Shown here: in pieces, positions 41,256-48,364 of the stretch
Position numbering within the stretch: the stretch's first letter is position 1
Layout of the letters: the number at the start of each line of letters is the position of its first letter
Assembly: GCA_034439915.1 (NCBI GenBank)
Contig: JAWXBI010000006.1
Location: 1 to 48,364 of the forward strand
Reading direction: 5' to 3'
Source of the DNA: JADJLQ01 sp034439915
GTDB lineage: Bacteria; Bacteroidota; Bacteroidia; Chitinophagales; Saprospiraceae
Length of the DNA stretch: 48,364 bases
Made by a program: the position numbers and the translations under genes
Notes under the pieces: generated by a model
What the model was told of the DNA's origin: nothing
What the model saw: only the letters and a program-made list of their open reading frames with translations
Database searches by the model: none

Positions 41256-43478
41256 TTATTTGGAATCCATTTCTATACTGTTTGAAAATCGCTCCGGATA
41301 GATTTGGTATTCCTTACATTTTTCAATATAAACAGACGTAGCCGGATCTTCTGTTCTCAACGCTCCATGTTGTTTAAACAACTCCAGCGCCTGCAGAAAG
41401 TCCTGTTTTTGAAATGCGCTGTGTGCCTGCTCCCAGATACTGAAATAGGGCTCGTGGCGTTCTCTATTGGTTTTATAGTCAACCAATTCAAAGATGGCCA
41501 CAGGTTCTTGTTTGCCCATGACTTTAGTAGCCGGTAAAGGCCTGAATAAAAATTGATCGCTTCGACAATAATCTTTGGAAAATTCAGTGACCAGGATATT
41601 GACATTAAAAAACTTAGTAAGGCTTTCAACGCGGGAACCCAGATTGACCGAATCTCCTATGGCCGTATAATCAAATCTTTTGGTTGACCCGATATTCCCG
41701 ATAGTCATTTCACCGGTGTTGATACCAATTCCGATTTTTAAGGGTCCAAAATTGTTGTTGATCAGCCATTGATTGACTTCTTCGAGTTTATGGATCATTT
41801 CGAGAGCCACTTCGCATGCTTCATCGGCGTGGTCAGAGAATTCCAGTGGCGCACCAAATATGGCAAAAATAGCGTCACCGATAAATTTATCGATGGTCCC
41901 CTCATGATCCAGGATCGGTTCGGACATGGCCGATAAATATTTGTTCAGGATGGCAACCACCAATTGAGGATCCATTTTTTCGGAATATTTGGTAAACCCA
42001 CGGATATCAGAAAATAAAACCGATAATACTTTTTTTGTACCTCCCAACATGAGGCTTTTCGGGTCTTCAATGATTTTATTTACCACGGTGGCAGATACAT
42101 AAGTTCCGAAAGCAAATTTCAGCTGGCGCTTTTGTTTCTGTTCTGTGAAGTAACTATAGGTGGTGGTGAGTATACTGACAAATAACGTACTGCCCAATAA
42201 CAAGCCCAATGGAATCAGGAGGTTGAGTTGCTGAAACAATAAGAGGATACTCACTAAAATCTCCAGGACAATGGCCGCGGTGAGGAACAATAGTCCAAAC
42301 AGGGGTTCCATATTACTTTGTATGAAAGAAAGTAAAACCATGGCGACCAAGAGTATGCCTAAAAAAGTGACCAGGTTAAATTCTTTAAAATAAGCCTGGT
42401 TGATCATATTGAGAAAACCTACGGCGTGTATATTGACCCCGGGTACACGGTCATCTTTATCCGGTGTGGTCTTAAGATCTTCAAGGCCTGAAGCACTGGC
42501 CCCCATAAAAACCACCTTGTCTTTAAAATAGGATGCTGGTACAATATCGTTTAATACTTTATAAAAGGAAATGGTGCGGATCGCTTCATCCGTACCCAGC
42601 CAATTTATCTTAAATGCTCCTTTTTTATTGAGGGGAATTGAAAAGCTGTCCATAAGATACATGGTGCTCCCTTGAAAGCTAATTTCAGATTCATTGATCC
42701 CCAAAATATCGATCAGCATATAAAAGGGGAAATTGGCTACCAGTCTGATCTGACCATCCTTGACCGGGCCTACCTGTTGGATCAGTTGATAGTCGCGGAT
42801 GACCCCATCAAGGTCCGAAGGCATATTGATGCTACCTACTGCACGGGCTCCCTGTAAAAAGGAGGGCAGTGGGGTTTGTGGATATATAATTTTTGAAAAA
42901 CGCCTGGTTTTATCCGGAGTGGTAACAATCGTCCTTAGCGTTTGAATTTGGTTTTCTGTAACCTGGAGGGTGCTGTCCGAATCATCAAAAAATGATAAGT
43001 ATACATTTTGGGATTTGGCGATGGAATTTGCAAGTTCCCGGTCGGTGCTTAATGCAGCTATAACTCTGGTGGAATCCGGGATCCCGGCGGCAGACATCAT
43101 GTGTTTGTAGATATCGGGAAGGGAATCCGATTCGGTATACAACATATCCACCCCGATCGCAATGGCACCGGCTTCGGCAACCTTTTCGATCACCTGTGCA
43201 TCATAAAGCCTTGGCCATAGCTGCACCCTGCCCAATTCACGGATACTGGCATTGTCAATATCCACCACCACGATATTATCTGTCCTGATCTGGGTGTGCT
43301 TTGTATTTATACTTCTGCTTTTATAACCCAGATCGTAGAGGGCATTTTCAAGCTTTTTAACCGGAGAAGTGACCAGGCGATTATTGCTGATCCAGACTAT
43401 CCCAGAGGTGATTGCTATACTTAAACAAGAAATAATTAAAGCCCGAACAAACTTGCGGGTGAATGTTTTTAATTTCAA
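41256..43478 (-). CDS. CHASE2-domain membrane adenylate/guanylate cyclase
   Basis: A 740-residue transmembrane cyclase. After one membrane helix (about 12-31) comes a CHASE2 sensor (about 45-365; signature VVVDIDNASIRELG and WPR), expected to be periplasmic. Two or three further helices follow (about 370-445), then a class III cyclase domain (about 470-650). Metal Asp residues appear in VLFSDIRGFT and IGDAIFAIFG. The residues TIDKFIGD and FDYTAIGD favour ATP over GTP, and NLGSRVE gives the transition-state Arg. A C-terminal tail of about 90 residues resembles TPR helices. It is the third gene of the overlapping cassette, starting 4 bases inside the FecR-like gene. Confidence 0.92.
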   Translation of the reverse strand: MKLKTFTRKFVRALIISCLSIAITSGIVWISNNRLVTSPVKKLENALYDLGYKSRSINTKHTQIRTDNIVVVDIDNASIRELGRVQLWPRLYDAQVIEKVAEAGAIAIGVDMLYTESDSLPDIYKHMMSAAGIPDSTRVIAALSTDRELANSIAKSQNVYLSFFDDSDSTLQVTENQIQTLRTIVTTPDKTRRFSKIIYPQTPLPSFLQGARAVGSINMPSDLDGVIRDYQLIQQVGPVKDGQIRLVANFPFYMLIDILGINESEISFQGSTMYLMDSFSIPLNKKGAFKINWLGTDEAIRTISFYKVLNDIVPASYFKDKVVFMGASASGLEDLKTTPDKDDRVPGVNIHAVGFLNMINQAYFKEFNLVTFLGILLVAMVLLSFIQSNMEPLFGLLFLTAAIVLEILVSILLLFQQLNLLIPLGLLLGSTLFVSILTTTYSYFTEQKQKRQLKFAFGTYVSATVVNKIIEDPKSLMLGGTKKVLSVLFSDIRGFTKYSEKMDPQLVVAILNKYLSAMSEPILDHEGTIDKFIGDAIFAIFGAPLEFSDHADEACEVALEMIHKLEEVNQWLINNNFGPLKIGIGINTGEMTIGNIGSTKRFDYTAIGDSVNLGSRVESLTKFFNVNILVTEFSKDYCRSDQFLFRPLPATKVMGKQEPVAIFELVDYKTNRERHEPYFSIWEQAHSAFQKQDFLQALELFKQHGALRTEDPATSVYIEKCKEYQIYPERFSNSIEMDSK

Positions 43479-44194
43479 TTGCTAGCCGGAAATTTTGCTA
43501 AAACCATTTCAGCCTGGTTTTTTAAATCGTCGCTGGAGTATTTTATTATAAATTTTTCAAAGACTTCTCTGGCTTTGACCTGGTTGTTGACCATGAGGTA
43601 AGAATGTCCAAGAGCGAATGTGGCATATTTAGCCATGGAATCCATTGGCTTTTGATCTAAAAATGTTTTAAAGGCCCAAACCGATTTTACATAATCTCCT
43701 TTTTCATAAATCGCAGAAGCTTCTTCGTAGGTAATTTCTTTGTCTTCTTTCCAATACAACTGATCCGGTTTTGGGAGGCTGTCAGCGACTACTTTTGAAC
43801 GGCGAATGCCCCCTTCTTCTGCGCGACGGGATTCATTGGCCGACCTGAATACTTTCTTAAATCCTGAAAATACGGATTCGGATTGGGCGAGCGCTTTGGA
43901 ATTGCTTTGATCATACAAATCCTTCACCAGGTATATGCTGGTTGGTTCCACGGTCGTTTTGGCTCCATTAGACCAGGTGATTTCTACTATAGATTTTGCT
44001 GCAGTTTTTATTGTTTGCAGGTAATAAACCGGCGTGTTGATATTGATCTGAAGAGATTGAGATCCCTGAAGCAAGGTGGCCTGGCCTTCCATATAAGTTA
44101 CTTTACCAACCTGATTGTTAGCAGTATTTTGGGCAATGACAGATGGTAGGGCTGAAAATAAAAAGACATGTAGTATAAAGGTTCTGAATTTCAT
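43475..44194 (-). CDS. exported FecR-like domain and TPR protein
   Basis: A signal peptide (MKFRTFILHVFLFSALPSVIAQ) is followed by a FecR-type beta region (about 27-100: VGKVTYMEGQATLLQGSQSLQININTPVYYLQTIKTAAKSIVEITWSN-type sequence). A basic linker leads to TPR-like helices (about 150-239: YEEASAIYEKGDYVKSVWAFKTFLDQ, ALGHSYLMVNNQVKAREVFEKFII). FecR domains sense or transduce periplasmic signals. Located between the TPR/transglutaminase gene and the cyclase, with 4-base overlaps on both sides, it is probably the periplasmic partner of the CHASE2 sensor (inference). Confidence 0.8.
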   Translation of the reverse strand: MKFRTFILHVFLFSALPSVIAQNTANNQVGKVTYMEGQATLLQGSQSLQININTPVYYLQTIKTAAKSIVEITWSNGAKTTVEPTSIYLVKDLYDQSNSKALAQSESVFSGFKKVFRSANESRRAEEGGIRRSKVVADSLPKPDQLYWKEDKEITYEEASAIYEKGDYVKSVWAFKTFLDQKPMDSMAKYATFALGHSYLMVNNQVKAREVFEKFIIKYSSDDLKNQAEMVLAKFPASN

Positions 44195-47100
44195 TTTATT
44201 TGATTTAGTAATTGTTTGTAATGGGTAACTATAGTTGAGTTGATCGAAATTGCGAGGTCAAACCATTTTTTAGCCGCAGTTTTATCATTGATAGCCAAAG
44301 TCGCTTTCGACAAATTGATCAGGGTCTGAATGTCAGATTTATCAAAGTTATAACTTTTTTCATAATAGTCGATCGCCGATTTGAATTTATTTTGTTGAAA
44401 GGCTATGTTACCCAGGTTGTTATAAAGCGAAGGGTTTTCCGGCGAAAGTTGTACCGCTTCCTCTAAAATACGCTGGGCTTCATCCCACTGACCGATCTGG
44501 GCAATTAATACTGCGTATTTATTTTTGATGTAAATGTTGGTAGGTTCATTCTGGTATTGTCCTTTCATTATAGCCAGGCTGCTGGAGTTCAATTTGCCAA
44601 AAATCTGTTGCATTTGCTGAGTGTATTCCTGGATCCAGTTTTTATCATCAGCAGGCAGTGACGGAATGTTACCCGGGACAAAAGAAGATGGCCTGTAAAC
44701 TTTTCTGGCATCCTGCAAAGTCACAATATCCGGAAACTGGCCTTTGGAAATTTCCTGGTAATACCGGGTAGCGGCTTTTTCCCAGGCCTGGGAAAAGGGT
44801 GCTGAACCAATCAAGGTTGTTTCGATCGGTAGCCAGGCTTTGCCCTGATATTCAATGATATCCTTTGGATTATACCCCAGTATTTTAGCATCTTCAGGGT
44901 TCATTTTAAGGTCGATCGCCATAAAAATATGGCCCGGTACGTCGATAAATGCAGTCGCAACCCCGGAATTTTCAAGCAGGGCGCAATATAAAGTCACCAG
45001 GTCATCACAATCCCCTACTTTTCGGATCAGGGTCTCCCCCGGATATTGCAGGAAATCAATCAGATTGGTGTTGGTGGATACGGCCGTATAACTTAACTCC
45101 GGATCAGGCAGATAATTGAGCCGCAAACCATTCAAAACAGTGTATAACTTGAGTGCCGTCGACAAATTATCATGAATGGCGTTGGAAGCAACTTTGGAAA
45201 AGTACTCACTACTGGTGCGCGCAAAATCATTGATCGGCCCCGCTCCCTGGGTAATGAACGAAACCAATCTTTTTTTGTCCGCCCAATTAATCGCATTGCG
45301 TTCGTTAATTGTAATCGGAACGGTTTTACTGGCGGTCCTGGTTTTGTTGTCGTAGTTATAATTGACAGATAATTTTGCCTGTATTTTCTGGCTTTGAGTC
45401 AGCTCCAGAATTTTTGGAGAAAAGATCGCAGTCAGGCTGACGATGGAATTGGAATACCCAACCAGAATACCGGATTTTTGAACAGTTGGTTCAGTCATCA
45501 GGCCTGGAATTTCCAGTGACATATCCGAGTATTTAATGGGTAATTTGGTATTGTTGGTAATGATTACATCTCCGATGGGCAATAAGGAAAGGTCTCCATA
45601 ATTGTTGTACAGAGAAGGGAATACATCTGGGATTTTAATTTCGGCAATCGTCAACGGTTCTTCATTGGCTGATACTTGTTGCCTGAGGTCCAGCGCATTT
45701 TGAAGGGCAGCTTTGATTTGGGCATTCGCCGGATCAAGACCTTGTGCTGTTTGAAACACGGTTACCGCTTCATAAACGAGGCCGGCAGAAAGATCCGCAG
45801 TACCCAGGTTGTACCAGGCCATGGCATTTTTGGGGTCCTGGCCGGTTAGCTTTCGGTATATTTCAGTCGCCCGGACATAATCACTCATTCGAGTGTACAG
45901 TTGAGCCATCCGGTTTCTGTAATAATCGAGCTTTTCTAAAGCGATCGTACTGTTGGGTTTGCCGGATTCATAATAAAGGAGGGCGAGTTTATAATAATCA
46001 ATTGCTTTCTGATTGTTGGAGGTACGCTCATAAGCCTCGCCCAAAGGGCCGTAGAAAGATTTATTGGAGGGGTCGGCCTGGACTGCTTTTTCCAGTTGCG
46101 AAGCGGCTTCCGGATAATTTCCATTTAAAAGTTCTATGGTTCCGATTTTTCCAATGTAGTTGGCATTGGAGCGGTCTTTGATCAATAATTGTTTGTATAA
46201 AGCAAGCGCTTCACCGTGGTGTCCTGCCAGCAATTGAGTCTCGGCCAGCCCGATAGTATACGGGACGTGATTGGGTTTTTGACTCAGTAAAAAATCGTAT
46301 TCTGAAATAGCTTCAGAATATTTGTTGAGATTTTTAAGTGCACCGCCTAACAATTCCCGGATGACCAGGCTCTGATCATTATTAAATCTTCCGCCGTAAA
46401 GACTTACCGTTTCTTTGGCTTTTTTCTCCAGCTCTGCGTACTTGCCGTTTAGGGAAAGTACCTGCAGGTGCTGAATATATTCGTTTTGAAACGCTTTTTT
46501 ATCGCGCATCAACAAATCAATGGATCGTTTGATATTGCGCTCACATTCATTCAGCAAGGCCTGAAGTTCATAGTCCGGGGACCCGGCCCGGGCTTTTAAT
46601 TCATAGAGTTTCATGACCGTGAGGTAGGCTGCAGAAAGATAATGGGGGTCTTCCGGCAACCACTCAATCAATTTGAGCCTCATTATCCTGGCATGGGTGA
46701 GGGTATTGGTGTTGGGTATGTTTTCCAGAACTGCTGCCACGGAATCCACGGTGGCCAGGATAAACGGCTTTAAAAAAGTCTGACTTACGACTTTTTCCGT
46801 TTCATCCAAAATGGTTGAATAATTTTCCTGCGAAGCCAGTTTCCAGAATAAAATCTGATACCCGCTCGTCAAACCCTGTTGGATTTCAGCATTTCTCGGG
46901 TTGAGATTATAAGCTGATTTTAAGAGGTTAAGCCCTTTAATCAGGTCTGTATTTTTATTCAACTGGAGCCTCCCCATATCGTATAAAGACCTGGAAATAA
47001 ACTGGACCATTTTCTGGGGACGGCCCATATAGCGGAGTGCATTTTGATACGCGATCATCGATTCTTCATATTGATTGTTCGTTTTCAAATAATTTCCCAA

Positions 47101-48318
47101 TCCAAAAAAATTATCAAACCCGTTGGTCGGTTTACCCCATCCGGAAGGATTGAGGTAGACTAATTTGTAACGACGGCTTTTACCTTTATAAACAGTTTGT
47201 TCGTCCACAATGAATTGAGTGCCTCCGGTGGTGTAAGCCAGCGAATCGCTGCCATCCACAGCATATGTCAGTAAGCCATACCGGTTTGCCCGATGCGAAT
47301 TCAACGGTTTTACATTTACGATCAATAACTTATCTTCGATGTCAAAGCCATAAACATTTTCAGGTTGCGGCGGCGTTACTTTAATCTGATAGGTGGAAAA
47401 CTTATTATCCCCATCGATGGCAAACAACTGATAGGTTTTAGGGTTAATCATCATGGAATTAGAAACACCCGGAACCTGGGCAAGTTTTTGAGGAGTAGTT
47501 AACCATTGATAGACTTCGATTTGTTTTGTTGATTGATTTTGAATAATCAGAAATCCGAGTGGGTCGACGATAAAGTGCTGGATCTCGTCCGGTTTACCGG
47601 TACCCAGACGAAGTATCCCGGGAGACGGTTTGCCATTTTGATCGTACTTCAGGATCGCATTGATTTTGTCATCCCAAACAAAAAAGGCATCGCGTTGATT
47701 GCTCCAGGCAGATTCAGGGGATTGTACCCCGTTGAGGGTTATGGTTTTGAGAAGCTTTCCCTGAGGGTCGAAAAAATGGGCATTGTTTTTACCGGCATCA
47801 AATAACAGAATCTGGCCCTGAATAAAACCCAGGGAAACGGGCTTTTTGATTTTATCCGTGACGGCATCACCAAAATTCCCCATTAATTTACCGGTGACGG
47901 CATCAAATCTTAAAACTTGTTTTTCTTTTTGGTCGAGAATAAAAACAGATTGATCATCTGCGATAAGGTCAATACCCTGGGAAAAATCTTTGGTGCTGGT
48001 AAACAATATCTGACCATCCGGTTTATAAGCAATCAATTGATCCCGGCGGTCTTTGGGGATTACGTACATGGTTCCGGCGCCATTGATGGCAGCTTTAAAA
48101 AAAGGCAGGCTTTTTTCAGAATTGATTGGCACTATCTGAAAAGAATCCTGCAGGGAGGTTAGATTGTTTTGAGGGCTGGCCTGACCCAGGAGGGACGGGG
48201 TCATTCCCAACAAGGTTATCCACAACCATAACTTTTTATAAAATAACATCATAAGTATTTGAGTCAAAGGAACGGAAGTATCCTCTTTAAAATTATAAAA
48301 CTTAAAATTCAAACTCAT
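44191..48318 (-). CDS. exported propeller/TPR protein with transglutaminase-like domain
   Basis: A very large protein (up to 1,375 residues). A signal-like segment (LWLWITLLGMTPSLLGQ) is preceded by 22 residues if ATG 48318 is used; ATG 48252 or 48249 gives a cleaner signal peptide. An NHL/propeller-like region (about 40-330) is followed by many TPR units (about 390-890; for example YKLALLYYESGKP, AWYNLGTADLSAGLVYEAV). A transglutaminase-like Cys/His pair is visible in GDCDDLVTLYCALL (about 1101) and PGHIFMAID (about 1128). More TPRs end the protein (NNLGNIAFQQNKFKSAIDYYEKSYN). First gene of the cyclase cassette; the role of the Cys domain is unknown. Confidence 0.85.
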   Translation of the reverse strand: MSLNFKFYNFKEDTSVPLTQILMMLFYKKLWLWITLLGMTPSLLGQASPQNNLTSLQDSFQIVPINSEKSLPFFKAAINGAGTMYVIPKDRRDQLIAYKPDGQILFTSTKDFSQGIDLIADDQSVFILDQKEKQVLRFDAVTGKLMGNFGDAVTDKIKKPVSLGFIQGQILLFDAGKNNAHFFDPQGKLLKTITLNGVQSPESAWSNQRDAFFVWDDKINAILKYDQNGKPSPGILRLGTGKPDEIQHFIVDPLGFLIIQNQSTKQIEVYQWLTTPQKLAQVPGVSNSMMINPKTYQLFAIDGDNKFSTYQIKVTPPQPENVYGFDIEDKLLIVNVKPLNSHRANRYGLLTYAVDGSDSLAYTTGGTQFIVDEQTVYKGKSRRYKLVYLNPSGWGKPTNGFDNFFGLGNYLKTNNQYEESMIAYQNALRYMGRPQKMVQFISRSLYDMGRLQLNKNTDLIKGLNLLKSAYNLNPRNAEIQQGLTSGYQILFWKLASQENYSTILDETEKVVSQTFLKPFILATVDSVAAVLENIPNTNTLTHARIMRLKLIEWLPEDPHYLSAAYLTVMKLYELKARAGSPDYELQALLNECERNIKRSIDLLMRDKKAFQNEYIQHLQVLSLNGKYAELEKKAKETVSLYGGRFNNDQSLVIRELLGGALKNLNKYSEAISEYDFLLSQKPNHVPYTIGLAETQLLAGHHGEALALYKQLLIKDRSNANYIGKIGTIELLNGNYPEAASQLEKAVQADPSNKSFYGPLGEAYERTSNNQKAIDYYKLALLYYESGKPNSTIALEKLDYYRNRMAQLYTRMSDYVRATEIYRKLTGQDPKNAMAWYNLGTADLSAGLVYEAVTVFQTAQGLDPANAQIKAALQNALDLRQQVSANEEPLTIAEIKIPDVFPSLYNNYGDLSLLPIGDVIITNNTKLPIKYSDMSLEIPGLMTEPTVQKSGILVGYSNSIVSLTAIFSPKILELTQSQKIQAKLSVNYNYDNKTRTASKTVPITINERNAINWADKKRLVSFITQGAGPINDFARTSSEYFSKVASNAIHDNLSTALKLYTVLNGLRLNYLPDPELSYTAVSTNTNLIDFLQYPGETLIRKVGDCDDLVTLYCALLENSGVATAFIDVPGHIFMAIDLKMNPEDAKILGYNPKDIIEYQGKAWLPIETTLIGSAPFSQAWEKAATRYYQEISKGQFPDIVTLQDARKVYRPSSFVPGNIPSLPADDKNWIQEYTQQMQQIFGKLNSSSLAIMKGQYQNEPTNIYIKNKYAVLIAQIGQWDEAQRILEEAVQLSPENPSLYNNLGNIAFQQNKFKSAIDYYEKSYNFDKSDIQTLINLSKATLAINDKTAAKKWFDLAISINSTIVTHYKQLLNQIK

Positions 48319-48364
48319 AAAATTGCCCTACGGAGCTGTTAAAATGTATAAAAAGGGTATAAAA

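Noticed and set aside
45744..46181. 145-residue open frame inside the large TPR gene
   Set aside because: Antisense to a conserved TPR array; no start signal or family match.
1..48364. tRNA or rRNA genes
   Set aside because: I scanned the intergenic gaps for T-loop/GTTCRA-type patterns with paired arms and found none convincing; this is by eye only.

Overview
The window looks like a chromosomal segment of a Bacteroidota bacterium, most plausibly from the Saprospiria/Chitinophagia side of the phylum. The main evidence is a complete type IX secretion/gliding core (PorP/SprF-like, GldK, GldL, GldM, GldN) in one co-directional block. Supporting evidence is a secreted protein with a T9SS-type C-terminal sorting domain, a fused E1 alpha/beta 2-oxoacid dehydrogenase, Bacteroidota-type promoter elements (TAnnTTTG at -7) and few Shine-Dalgarno sequences. 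I see no rRNA, tRNA, insertion sequence, phage module or CRISPR array. The taxonomic placement is inference from gene content only.

Layout: 1-294 is the end of an XRE-type regulator cut by the left edge. 397-3992 (minus) holds a short SerA, a small membrane coiled-coil protein and RecG. A large imperfect palindrome (about 4062-4228) separates recG from rbfA. 4707-5830 (minus) holds a lipoprotein and a PorT-like beta-barrel. 6009-9129 (plus) holds a small unknown protein overlapping a PhnP-like metallo-hydrolase, then a YyaL/DUF255 thioredoxin-domain protein. 9116-15018 (plus) is the T9SS block, closed by a clear terminator. 15101-24006 and 24424-24969 (minus) are mainly housekeeping: ALDH7-type dehydrogenase, YceI-like lipoprotein, polyphosphate glucokinase, two tandem cyclophilins, a DUF486 membrane protein, an FMN-barrel protein, a nitrilase, LigA and an acyltransferase. 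A repeat-filled gap lies between ligA and the acyltransferase gene.

25139-26682 (plus) is an ECF sigma factor with a probable membrane anti-sigma partner and a small secreted protein. A TPR protein, PyrH (minus), an OmpA-type protein, the fused E1, a PAP2-like membrane protein and a class-C beta-lactamase-fold hydrolase follow. 34571-37974 (minus) is LpxD overlapping a large BNR/sortilin-like T9SS cargo. A 295-bp tract of degenerate TTGACCC repeats carrying four copies of GCGAAGC lies between lpxD and the 3' end of polA.

The right end (41256-48318, minus) is the most unusual unit: three genes overlapping by 4 bp each, encoding a propeller/TPR/transglutaminase-like exported protein of about 1,350 residues, a FecR-like/TPR exported protein, and a CHASE2-type membrane adenylate cyclase. 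I infer a periplasm-to-cAMP signalling cassette, and it is the best candidate here for an undescribed system.
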